Assembly (NCBI RefSeq): GCF_020422885.1
Contig: NZ_CP084622.1
Span: 3,553,001-3,617,000 of the forward strand
From: Mesobacillus sp. S13
Lineage (GTDB): Bacteria; Bacillota; Bacilli; Bacillales; Cytobacillaceae
Length of the DNA stretch: 64,000 bases
Reading direction: 5' to 3'
Positions 9,425-17,521 of the stretch are shown here, in pieces. How positions within the stretch are numbered: the stretch's first letter is position 1; each line of letters opens with the position of its first letter. Under the pieces are notes generated by a model. The model was not told the DNA's origin. It saw nothing but the letters and a program-made list of their open reading frames with translations, and made no database searches. The position numbers and the translations under genes are program-made.

Positions 9425-9554
9425 TTAAAAATTATTTGTGATAAATAAATGCACACATTTAAAATATAAAATAATTCTGATAATAACATTCATTTTCGAG
9501 ATGCAGACATTTTAGCCTTACCCGGATTAATTAGTTCAAACAAGAATCATAATC

Positions 9555-9740
9555 GGGCTCTTAAATTAGACTGTTGATTTCCGTTCCAGGCACTTCGCTT
9601 TCCGCGGGGCTGGCGCTGAGCCTCCTCGCCGCTGGCGTCTGCGGGGTCTCACCTGTCCAGCTAAGCCCGCAGGAGTCTTCGTGCCTTCCACTCCAATCAA
9701 CAGGAGTTTAATATCAGCATTTTCTAAGACAAAGACACTT
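9555..9740. mobile_element. MITE-like palindromic element, copy A1 (diverged)
   Basis: The inner inverted ends CTGTTGATT (9571) and AATCAACAG (to 9703) enclose the core shared with copies at 14785 and 44621 (GTTCCAGGC, CTTCGCTTTCCGCGGG, GCAGGAGTCTTCG and others). The outer ends are degraded (GGGCTCT near 9556). No coding capacity. It fills most of the gap between gapB and coaE; the remainder (9425-9554) is AT-rich with nothing recognised. Confidence 0.8.
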
Positions 9741-9755
9741 ATAAAAAAAAAGAGC

Positions 9756-10370
9756 CTACTCGGCTCTTAAAACTTTCCATTCACTTAAAATTTTCATCAG
9801 CTGCTGCTTCGATTCTTCGATGCTGCCGCTGTTATCGACCACTGCGTCCGCCAAATCAATTTTGTCCTTCAACGGCATTTGTGAGTTGATCCTCGAATAA
9901 GCTTCCTCTTCCGAGAACCCGTTCCGCTTCATCAACCGTTCCAGCTGTGTTTGCTCATCAACGAATACGACGATGATTTTTTCGACGAGACGTGTCAGCT
10001 TGCTTTCAAACAAAAGCGGGATGTCCAGAACAACTGCTTTTTCATCGGCCGCCTCAGCTTTTTCTCTTTTCTGTGCCATCCGCTCCCTTACGGCGGGATG
10101 GACAATTGAATTAAGCAGCATCCGCTTCTCTTCATTGTTAAAAATGATTTCACCCAACTTAGTTCGGTTTATCGTACGATCTTCTTCTAAAATTTCATCG
10201 CCAAAATGGCTGACAATATCATTGTAAGCTTTTTCTCCTGGTTCAACAGCAAGCCTGGCTTCGATATCTGCGTCGATCACCGTGATGCCCATTTCAGTGA
10301 ACATAGCGGATATTGTACTTTTCCCGCTTGCTATACCTCCTGTCAATCCGATAACTAATGACATTCTCAC
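9756..10370 (-). CDS. coaE: dephospho-CoA kinase
   Basis: Last step of coenzyme A synthesis: phosphorylates the 3'-hydroxyl of dephospho-CoA. 204 residues with P-loop [12 protein letters not shown] near the N-terminus, and the LID and CoA-binding segments typical of the family (VLDIPLLFE). The start is GTG at 10370, five bases after AAAGGA; an ATG two codons further on is also possible. Last gene of the polA-mutM-ytaF-coaE cluster; only 19 bases separate it from ytaF. Confidence 0.95.
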   Translation of the reverse strand: MRMSLVIGLTGGIASGKSTISAMFTEMGITVIDADIEARLAVEPGEKAYNDIVSHFGDEILEEDRTINRTKLGEIIFNNEEKRMLLNSIVHPAVRERMAQKREKAEAADEKAVVLDIPLLFESKLTRLVEKIIVVFVDEQTQLERLMKRNGFSEEEAYSRINSQMPLKDKIDLADAVVDNSGSIEESKQQLMKILSEWKVLRAE

Positions 10371-10389
10371 TTTATCCTTTCAAGGGCCA

Positions 10390-11022
10390 TTATAGCTTCA
10401 TAAGCCCGATTATGATCAATAAGATACCTGGTACAAAAGAAAACCTTTGCATCCATCCACTCTCCGAAAAATAACTGCCCATTCTCATTCCTGCATACAC
10501 AAATAATGAACTCATGCAGGCAACCGTCAATGCCAGATAACCCGGGGAGAAGCCTAGAAATGCTGCCCCTACCCCTGCACCGAATGCATCTAGCGACAGA
10601 GCAAGACCTAGCATGACAGCTTCAATTCCATTGATGGTACCCGATCTGTCAAAATCAGCTGTCATTGGCTTTTTCAAAATGTTGATAACAATCCCAAGTG
10701 ATTTGATTTCAAGATTCAGGATGATTTTTTCGTGACAGAGCAGATCTGTTTTGTCTTCACGGAAAAATTGGAACAAGACCCATCCGCCTAAAACGATCAA
10801 GACAGTGCCACCCAGTGTCTCTGCCATTCCTGGTGATAAAAAGCTCTCGAGAAAATGCCCGATCATCATGGCAGCCATCAGGACGACAGCCGAACATATC
10901 GCTATTACAGTTATCGATTTAATCGGTATTTTCATTTTCCGTAATCCATACGTTAACCCTACACTGAAACTGTCAAGGCTGACAGCGAATGCAAGTAAAA
11001 GCAGGGAAATTGTTTGTGCCAT
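10390..11022 (-). CDS. ytaF: sporulation membrane protein YtaF (MntP-like)
   Basis: 210-residue integral membrane protein with about six hydrophobic helices. It contains two related segments with the motif SLDSFSVGLTYG near the N-terminus and SLDAFGAGVGAA in the second half, the internal duplication seen in the MntP/YtaF family. MntP members export manganese; YtaF itself is annotated in Bacillus as sporulation-linked and its substrate is not settled. AAGGAG precedes the ATG. It lies in the conserved polA-mutM-ytaF-coaE order. Confidence 0.9.
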   Translation of the reverse strand: MAQTISLLLLAFAVSLDSFSVGLTYGLRKMKIPIKSITVIAICSAVVLMAAMMIGHFLESFLSPGMAETLGGTVLIVLGGWVLFQFFREDKTDLLCHEKIILNLEIKSLGIVINILKKPMTADFDRSGTINGIEAVMLGLALSLDAFGAGVGAAFLGFSPGYLALTVACMSSLFVYAGMRMGSYFSESGWMQRFSFVPGILLIIIGLMKL

Positions 11023-11106
11023 AAACTGAGCTCCTTCCTGTCAATCGCTACGTTAGTATATGGAAGGAGCCCAAATATGGTGAGAAAATCAACAAGCCAA
11101 TATACA

Positions 11107-11226
11107 AGAAAAGCGCAAGCGCCTTGGTCAGCCCCGACAAGCGCTGGAGGGCCGACCAGTGAAGTCGTTCTTTGACTTCATTGGGCGGACCGAAGCGACT
11201 CGAGGGGCTAGGCGCTGGAGCTGGAC
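11107..11226. repeat. dispersed repeat B, copy B1
   Basis: About 120 bp matching the reverse complement of 15154-15275 over most of its length (AAGCGCAAGCGCC, CAGCCCCGACAAGCGCTGGAG, GACTTCA, CGAAGCGACTCGAGGGGCTA). Internally palindromic, non-coding, and placed between mutM and ytaF inside the operon. Confidence 0.85.
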
Positions 11227-11260
11227 AATTCTCGAAGTTGAAATGATATAAATTCTCATA

Positions 11261-12091
11261 TTATTTAAGCTTCTGGCATGACGGGCAGTAATGGGTTCCC
11301 CGTCCGCCAACGACGGTTTTTTCCAATGGTGTTCCGCATACCTTGCATGGTTCGTTTTTACGGCCATACACAAACAGCTGAAGCTGGAACATGCCAATCT
11401 GTCCCTGTGAATTCACGTAAGAACGGATGGTGCTTCCGCCTTTTTCAACAGCTTCGGACAGAGTGCTGACGATTTCCCTGTGAAGCACAGCCTCCTCTTC
11501 TGGAGTTAAGGAGTTGGCAATCCTTTCAGGATGGATCTTCGCACGGAAAAGTGCTTCATCTACATAGATATTCCCAAGGCCAACCAGCACTTTTTGGTCC
11601 AGCAGCGCCGGCTTTATTTTTCGATTCGTTTTCTTAAGTTTCCCCGACAGCCACTCCACAGTGAAATCTTCCGAAAAGGGTTCAGGCCCTAAATCGGCGA
11701 GTGGCTGAGTTTCAAACTCTTTCCCTTTTTCATAGAGGTGCATCGTGCCGAATTTCCTGACATCCTTGTAACGCAGTTCCGTTCCATCGGTAAAATGGAA
11801 AATGACATGCGTGTGCTTATCCACAGGATCCTCAGAGCTGAATAAACCGTATTTCCCCTCCATCCTTAAGTGGGAAACAAGTGCATAAACGTCCGTGTAA
11901 AGAATCAGGAATTTGCCTCTCCTGCCAATTTCTTTAATCGTCTGGCCTTTCAGCGCATCATTGAACTGCTCTACTTCACTCGGAGCTTTGATCATCTTTG
12001 GCCAGGAAACAGATACTTCTTTCATTTCTTTTCCAATTGTCAGAGCCTCTAATGTTCGCCTGACAGTTTCGACCTCTGGTAGTTCAGGCAT
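11261..12091 (-). CDS. mutM: formamidopyrimidine-DNA glycosylase
   Basis: Base-excision repair enzyme removing 8-oxoguanine and FaPy lesions, with AP-lyase activity. 276 residues. After Met removal Pro2 is the catalytic nucleophile, followed by Glu3 and Glu6 (PELPEVE), with Lys60 in GRRGKF. The C-terminal zinc finger uses C249, C252, C269 and C272, with Arg264 in GGRGT. It lies 38 bases downstream of polA, so lesion removal and gap filling are encoded together. AAAGGCGGG precedes the ATG. Confidence 0.97.
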   Translation of the reverse strand: MPELPEVETVRRTLEALTIGKEMKEVSVSWPKMIKAPSEVEQFNDALKGQTIKEIGRRGKFLILYTDVYALVSHLRMEGKYGLFSSEDPVDKHTHVIFHFTDGTELRYKDVRKFGTMHLYEKGKEFETQPLADLGPEPFSEDFTVEWLSGKLKKTNRKIKPALLDQKVLVGLGNIYVDEALFRAKIHPERIANSLTPEEEAVLHREIVSTLSEAVEKGGSTIRSYVNSQGQIGMFQLQLFVYGRKNEPCKVCGTPLEKTVVGGRGTHYCPSCQKLK

Positions 12092-12129
12092 TTAATCCCG
12101 CCTTTCTCTGTAAAAATCCTGTTGTGACA

Positions 12130-14760
12130 CTATTTTGCGTCATACCAGGTTGGGCCATATGAGAAGTCCACCTTTAACGGCACCTTCAATTCAATGGCAT
12201 TTTCCATGACCTCTGGTACTATTTTCTTCAATAGCTCAATTTCATCCTCAGGTGCTTCAAAAATCAATTCATCGTGTACTTGAAGCAGCAGTCTTGTCTT
12301 AACGCCCTCTTCACGAAGTCTCTCTGCCATATCAATCATTGCCTTCTTGATGATATCAGCAGCACTTCCCTGGATCGGCGTATTCATTGCTGTACGTTCT
12401 GCAAAGCTTCTCAGGTTAAAGTTGCGGGCCGTGATTTCCGGGATATATCGGCGGCGGTGCAATAATGTTTGGACATACCCCTTTTCCTTTGCATCCTTGA
12501 CGATTTCATCCATGTATTCCTTTACTCCTGGATAGCTTTCGAGGTAGCGCTCAATGAATTCGCCAGCTTCTTTTCTTGTAATGTTAAGACTCTGGGACAG
12601 CCCATAATCGCTGATTCCGTATACAATCCCAAAGTTGACCGCCTTTGCATGCCGGCGCATATTGGAGGTGACTTCATCTTTCCCTACATTGAACACTTCC
12701 ATCGCAGTCTTTGTATGGATGTCCATATCATTCTGGAAGGCATCGATCAGTTTCTCATCTCCCGCAATATGAGCGAGGACTCTCAGCTCGATTTGCGAAT
12801 AGTCGGCAGCAAAGATGACCCAGCCTTTTTCTGAAGGAACAAAAGCCTGCCGGATTTTCCGGCCTTCTTCAAGCCGGATCGGGATGTTCTGCAGGTTAGG
12901 ATCTGTTGAACTTAATCTTCCAGTTGCTGTTAAAGCCTGATTGAACCTTGTATGGACCTTTTCAGTCTCTTTATTGACGACTTTTTGCAGTCCTTCAATA
13001 TAGGTCGACTGCAGTTTTCCTAGCTGGCGATAGTTCAGGATTTCTTCAATGATTTTATGTTTAGATGCCAATTTTTCAAGGACGTCGGCTGAGGTAGAAT
13101 AACCTGTCTTCGTCTTTTTCGCTGCAGGCAGTCCCAGTTTTTCAAAAAGAATGACACCTAATTGTTTAGGAGAATTGATATTGAATTGTTCTCCTGCCAT
13201 TTCGAAAATCTTTGTTTCGATTTCAGCAAGCCGGCCTTTGATCTCTTCACCCATATGATCCAGGCGATGCATATCCAATTTAACTCCCTGGTATTCCATA
13301 TCGGCAAGTACCAGTGATAATGGCATTTCCAGGCTACTGAACAAATCATGCTGATCGTTGTCCCAAAGCTCCTGCTCCAGCTTCTCTTTTAACGACACAA
13401 GAACATCTGCTTTGCGCACCAGATGCTCTCCAAGGATGCTTTCTTCCGGAATTTTTCTTTTAGCACCTTTTCCGTAGACTGTTTCGTCTGCCTGCACACT
13501 CGTGAATCCATGCTGTTTTGCGATGGCTGCCAGGTCATCTGGGGACTGTGAAGGATTGATGATATAGGATGCCAGTGACACATCGAAATCAGCACCCTTC
13601 AAGTGGATGCCATGATGGCGCAGTGACACCTCAGATCGTTTCGCATCATAGACTGTTTTTTTACTAGACTCATCCTCAGCCCATTTCTTGAATTCTTCAG
13701 ATTCAAGGGCTAATTTTACAGGCAGGTAGAAACTGCCATTTTCATTTACAACCCCAAAACCGATGATATCGGCATAATGATAGTTATCTTCGAGTACCTC
13801 AACATAGAACCCGTTTTCTTTTGCAAAAGTATCTGCATTAATTTTATCCAGCTGCTTGAACTCGATGTCTTCAAGATCGGCCTCGTCTGTTTCCGCAACT
13901 GCTCCCAGCTTGTCCAGCAAGGAATTGAACCCGAGCTCCTTGAACATTTTCACAAGCTTCTCATTTTCCGCACCTTCATACTCAAGCTCGCTCAGCTCTA
14001 GTCCTACAGGGGCTTCACGAGTGATGGTCGCGAGTTCTTTGCTCATGACTGCCTGATCCTTGAATTCCTCCAGCTTCTCCTTGAGCTTTTTCCCGCTGAC
14101 TTGATCAATCGAATTCAATAGATGCTCAAGTGTGCCATATTCCTTCAACAGCTTGATTGCCGTCTTTTCGCCTACACCAGGAACACCCGGAATATTATCG
14201 GATGCATCACCCATGAGACCTTTCATATCAATTATCTGCTCAGCAGTCAGGCCATATTTCTCCTTGATATGCTCAGGTGTATATTCCTCAATATCAGTAA
14301 TCCCTTTTCTAGTGATACTGACCGTCGTTTTGTCAGAACTTAGCTGCGTTAGGTCCTTATCACCGGATATTACCTTGGTTTCGAAACCTTCTTTTTCAGC
14401 ATGCAAACTCAATGTACCGATAATATCATCCGCTTCATAGTTCTCAAGCTCATACTGCGAAATGCCATAGGCCGTCAGCAATTCACGGATAAACGGAAAC
14501 TGTTCCGAAAGCTCAGGCGGAGTTTTCTGCCTTCCACCCTTGTATTCACTGAAGGTTTTATGCCTGAAGGTCGTTTTCCCGGCATCGAACGCAACAAGAA
14601 TATGCGAAGGCTTTTCATCCTCGAGAATTTTCATCAGCATCATCGTAAAACCATAAACTGCATTGGTATGTATCCCTTTTTCATTATTCAACAACGGCAA
14701 AGCGAAAAACGCTCGGTAGGCAATACTGTTGCCATCTATCAACACAAGCTTTTTAGACAT
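12130..14760 (-). CDS. polA: DNA polymerase I
   Basis: Gap-filling and RNA-primer-removing polymerase. 876 residues: N-terminal 5'-nuclease (about 1-290), a degenerate 3'-5' exonuclease domain (about 300-470, without the usual DxE motif, as in other bacilli) and the polymerase domain with motif A (DYSQIELR), the O helix (RRHAKAVNFGIVYG) and motif C (VHDELIFEAP). GAGGAGG precedes the ATG. A MITE-like element begins only 25 bases upstream of the start codon, so the promoter lies in or beyond that element. Confidence 0.97.
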   Translation of the reverse strand: MSKKLVLIDGNSIAYRAFFALPLLNNEKGIHTNAVYGFTMMLMKILEDEKPSHILVAFDAGKTTFRHKTFSEYKGGRQKTPPELSEQFPFIRELLTAYGISQYELENYEADDIIGTLSLHAEKEGFETKVISGDKDLTQLSSDKTTVSITRKGITDIEEYTPEHIKEKYGLTAEQIIDMKGLMGDASDNIPGVPGVGEKTAIKLLKEYGTLEHLLNSIDQVSGKKLKEKLEEFKDQAVMSKELATITREAPVGLELSELEYEGAENEKLVKMFKELGFNSLLDKLGAVAETDEADLEDIEFKQLDKINADTFAKENGFYVEVLEDNYHYADIIGFGVVNENGSFYLPVKLALESEEFKKWAEDESSKKTVYDAKRSEVSLRHHGIHLKGADFDVSLASYIINPSQSPDDLAAIAKQHGFTSVQADETVYGKGAKRKIPEESILGEHLVRKADVLVSLKEKLEQELWDNDQHDLFSSLEMPLSLVLADMEYQGVKLDMHRLDHMGEEIKGRLAEIETKIFEMAGEQFNINSPKQLGVILFEKLGLPAAKKTKTGYSTSADVLEKLASKHKIIEEILNYRQLGKLQSTYIEGLQKVVNKETEKVHTRFNQALTATGRLSSTDPNLQNIPIRLEEGRKIRQAFVPSEKGWVIFAADYSQIELRVLAHIAGDEKLIDAFQNDMDIHTKTAMEVFNVGKDEVTSNMRRHAKAVNFGIVYGISDYGLSQSLNITRKEAGEFIERYLESYPGVKEYMDEIVKDAKEKGYVQTLLHRRRYIPEITARNFNLRSFAERTAMNTPIQGSAADIIKKAMIDMAERLREEGVKTRLLLQVHDELIFEAPEDEIELLKKIVPEVMENAIELKVPLKVDFSYGPTWYDAK

Positions 14761-14784
14761 GTCATTCCTCCTCTATTTTAAAAA

Positions 14785-14970
14785 AGGCTCTGTTTATCAA
14801 GGATGTTGATTTTCGTTCCAGGCGCTTCGCTTTCCGCGGGCAGTCGGGAAGCCTCCTCGGCGCTTTAAGCGCCTGCGGGGTCTTCCCATGACTTGCTGAT
14901 CCCGCAGGAGTCTTCGCGCCTTCCACTACAATCAACAGGAGTAAAAACATCATTGGCTTTAACAGAGCCT
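14785..14970. mobile_element. MITE-like palindromic element, copy A2
   Basis: Perfect 10-bp terminal inverted repeats AGGCTCTGTT (14785-14794) and AACAGAGCCT (14961-14970), with inner inverted ends TGTTGATT/AATCAACA (14804-14937). Flanked on both sides by AAAA, a possible short target duplication. The core matches A3 at 44621 closely. No open frame of note. It lies directly upstream of polA. Confidence 0.88.
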
Positions 14971-15015
14971 AAAAGAATATCCAGTTCCATACACATTTCC
15001 ATTGCATGATTTTTA

Positions 15016-15079
15016 TAGAAAAAAACCGTTAGATTCCTTTCTATTTTATCATGAGAGATGATAGAAAGAAAAATAACGG
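15016..15079 (-). terminator. long bulged hairpin, probable terminator of hflKC
   Basis: On the minus strand CCGTTA/TAACGG closes a hairpin with an inner CTTTCTA...TAGAAAG stem, followed by seven T. It is some 195 bases past the hflC stop, with repeat B2 in between. Confidence 0.5.
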
Positions 15080-15153
15080 CCTTAGGCTGCTTTTTTGTTA
15101 TTGTATTCGAAATGATAAGATGATTAGTTGTAGATAAATTGGTATTTTCAATC

Positions 15154-15275
15154 TAGCTCCAGCGCCTAGCCCCTCGAGTCGCTTCGATCCTGCCAATGAA
15201 GTCAAAAAACGACTTCACTGGCAGGCTCTCCAGCGCTTGTCGGGGCTGAACAAGGCGCTTGCGCTTTTTGTTCTT
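15154..15275. repeat. dispersed repeat B, copy B2
   Basis: Inverted relative to copy B1. Starts CTAGCTCCAGCGCCTAGCCC and ends GGCGCTTGCGCTTTTTG. Its edge touches the hflC stop codon. The inner GAAGTC-N6-GACTTC forms a small hairpin. Confidence 0.85.
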
Positions 15276-16206
15276 AATTTGTGTAACCCATCAGCATTCT
15301 TGCGTATGGGGAATCAGATGGGAGGACAATGACGGTTTCGCCATTGATGGTCTTTTTATAAGATTCCAGCGTACGGAACATCGTATAAAATTCGGGATCC
15401 TTAGAGAAGGTCTGGTTGTATACTTTTGCTGCTTCCCCTTCTCCTTCGCCTCGAATCGTCTCAGCGTCTGCAGATGCTTTTGCAAGCAGTTCCTTCACTT
15501 CTCTGTCTGTCTGGGCGATGATCCTGTTCTTCTCAGCATCCCCCATTGAAAGATATTCCTGAGCCTTTGATTCACGCTCGGAAATCATTCTCGTAAAAAC
15601 GGACATTTCGTTTTCTGCTGGGAGATCAGTCCTCTTCATGCGGACATCTGTCACTACGACACCATAGTTACCATCACCAAGCAGCTCATTGACTTTTTCT
15701 GTCACCCTGTCATTCAAGGATCCACGGGATGATTTTTCATCATTGATGATTTCATCATAGTCCAGCTTACCAAGCTCAGAACGGACAACCGAATAAATGA
15801 ATTCCTCCATTCTAGATTCGGCACCCTCAAGCGTCCTGGCATTGGAAATCATTTTCTTAGGGTTTTCAATCCGCCAGATCGCATAATTGTCAATTAACAT
15901 TCTCTTTTTATCCTTTGTGTTAATTTCCGCCTGGGAAACATCATAGGTCAGCTGGTATTTAGGCAGCGTCGTGACACTCTGGATAAACGGAACTTTGTAA
16001 TTCAAGCCCGGCTCTTCGATGATTTTTACAACCTCTCCAAACTGCCTGACTACTTTATACTCCCCTTGCTTCACGATGAAAACATTTGTAAAAATAAAGA
16101 CAAGCAAAGCAATAAGAATGACCAGGAAGATTCCTATTTTAGTATATTTACGCCAGGATCCTCCACCACCGCGTTCATTTATATCAATCACGTTTTGATC
16201 AGCCAT
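15274..16206 (-). CDS. hflC: HflC, SPFH/stomatin-type protease modulator
   Basis: Membrane-anchored SPFH protein that pairs with HflK and, in E. coli, modulates FtsH. From the ATG at 16206 it is 310 residues: a short cytoplasmic tail, one membrane helix (about 23-46), the SPFH/band-7 domain, then a charged, Ala/Glu-rich coiled-coil region. The start overlaps the hflK stop by 8 bases, indicating coupling. The longer frame to 16254 lies inside hflK and is rejected. HflKC is absent from B. subtilis 168 at this place, so its presence between polA and phoR is a lineage feature. Confidence 0.92.
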   Translation of the reverse strand: MADQNVIDINERGGGGSWRKYTKIGIFLVILIALLVFIFTNVFIVKQGEYKVVRQFGEVVKIIEEPGLNYKVPFIQSVTTLPKYQLTYDVSQAEINTKDKKRMLIDNYAIWRIENPKKMISNARTLEGAESRMEEFIYSVVRSELGKLDYDEIINDEKSSRGSLNDRVTEKVNELLGDGNYGVVVTDVRMKRTDLPAENEMSVFTRMISERESKAQEYLSMGDAEKNRIIAQTDREVKELLAKASADAETIRGEGEGEAAKVYNQTFSKDPEFYTMFRTLESYKKTINGETVIVLPSDSPYARMLMGYTN

Positions 16207-17167
16207 TATTCTTATCACTGCCTTCCTTCTCTGTCTTCGGTTTATCTGCTTCAAGCGGGCGAATCGGGAAATACTTCATGGTATTGCCTTCATCGTTCAT
16301 GATGTATATCTCAGAACCTGGCAAAACTTGCTCAAGCGTTTCCAAAATCAAACGCTGTCTAGTAATATCAGGATTGGATTTATACTCAACATACAGCTTG
16401 TTGAATACCGCTACGTCACCTCTGGCACGTTCGATCCTCGCGGCTTTTTCCCCTTCTGCTCTAGAGATTAGCGCATCCTTTTCACCTTGCGCTTCGTTCA
16501 GTTTTTGGTTACGGTATTTCTTGGCTTCATTTATTTTCGTGTTCATTGTTTCACGCGCATCCGTTACATCGGTAAAAGCCTTGCGTACCTCTGCATTAGG
16601 CAATTCAACATCCTGCAGCTTGACACCAAGAACAGAAATACCCATATCGTATTTACCAATCAGAGATGACAATAAGTCCCGGACTTCTGCTTCAATTTCT
16701 GCTTTCCCTGATGTCAGGGCCTCATCAATTTCGGAACTTCCGATAATGCTTCTTACAGATGCTGAAGTCGCATCATACAAGATTTCCCTCGGATTATCAG
16801 CATTAAATAAATATTTTTCAGGATCGGTTATTTTCCATTGAACAACCAGGTCAGCAAGGACAATGTTCTCATCACCCGTAATCATTTTGGTTTCATCAGG
16901 AAATTCTTTGATTTCTCCGTCCTTTTCCTCATAACCAAACTGGAGGCTAAACGTTTCTTTTGATAACTTCTCGACACTCTGGATTGGCCAAGGAAGTTTA
17001 AAATGCAAGCCAGGTTCGCTGATTCCTTCTTCCACTTTTCCAAACGTCAAAATGACAGCCTGCTCAGATTCATCGACCGTATACCATGTCGTGAACGCCG
17101 AAACACCTAAAATAATGGCCAGGACGACAATCCCGCTCGTTACGTAAATTTGCTTTAAGCTCACCAT
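16199..17167 (-). CDS. hflK: HflK, SPFH/stomatin-type protease modulator
   Basis: Partner of HflC. 322 residues: an N-terminal membrane helix (about 8-28), then the SPFH domain starting VDESEQAVILTFGK, and a long charged helical region that in this family forms the HflKC cage. It lacks the Gly-rich N-terminal extension of the proteobacterial protein. AGAGGGG precedes the ATG at 17167. A sigma-W-like promoter lies 39-66 bases upstream, which would make hflKC an envelope-stress operon. Confidence 0.92.
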   Translation of the reverse strand: MVSLKQIYVTSGIVVLAIILGVSAFTTWYTVDESEQAVILTFGKVEEGISEPGLHFKLPWPIQSVEKLSKETFSLQFGYEEKDGEIKEFPDETKMITGDENIVLADLVVQWKITDPEKYLFNADNPREILYDATSASVRSIIGSSEIDEALTSGKAEIEAEVRDLLSSLIGKYDMGISVLGVKLQDVELPNAEVRKAFTDVTDARETMNTKINEAKKYRNQKLNEAQGEKDALISRAEGEKAARIERARGDVAVFNKLYVEYKSNPDITRQRLILETLEQVLPGSEIYIMNDEGNTMKYFPIRPLEADKPKTEKEGSDKNNG

Positions 17168-17205
17168 CTCATTCCCCTCTTCCTATATTTCTATCTATGT
17201 TTGTT

Positions 17206-17233
17206 TTTACGTTTAAAAACCGTAAAAGTTTCA
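17206..17233 (-). promoter_or_regulatory. sigma-W-like promoter of hflKC
   Basis: Minus strand TGAAAC (17228-17233), 16-base spacer, CGTAAA (17206-17211). This fits the published sigma-W consensus TGAAAC-N16-CGTA. The -35 is also one arm of an inverted repeat GTTTCAAAA / TTTTGAAAC (17228 to about 17264). Confidence 0.7.
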
Positions 17234-17317
17234 AAAGAATGATAACTGAGTAACAGTTTTGAAACAATGGTGTTTTTTGGCTTCGATAAAGGGTCTAAAA
17301 CCGGGGTCAAGGCAAAT

Positions 17318-17354
17318 GAAAGAAGCACAAGCGGGGTCAGCTTGTGCTTCTTTC
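17318..17354. other. perfect 15-bp hairpin without T run
   Basis: GAAAGAAGCACAAGC (17318-17332), seven-base loop, GCTTGTGCTTCTTTC (17340-17354). All 15 pairs match. Neither strand has a following T tract, so a simple terminator is unlikely. It lies in the 354-base gap between hflK and phoR. Confidence 0.75.
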
Positions 17355-17454
17355 TCACTCCTTGGATGAAGGGGTTTTCATAAAGATTGTAACAAGGAAG
17401 TGTTAAGGAAAAATAAACCTGTTGTTAAGTGAATGTAAATTCCTTATTAAAAAA

Positions 17455-17487
17455 GTAAAAAAGCCCAATTCAGTTTCGAATTGGGCT
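17455..17487 (-). terminator. terminator of phoPR
   Basis: 10-bp stem AGCCCAATTC / GAATTGGGCT with a six-base loop and TTTTTT on the minus strand, 35 bases past the phoR stop. Confidence 0.85.
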
Positions 17488-17521
17488 CAGTGGCTTGCAA
17501 ATTGTATTTTACCTTTTATCT

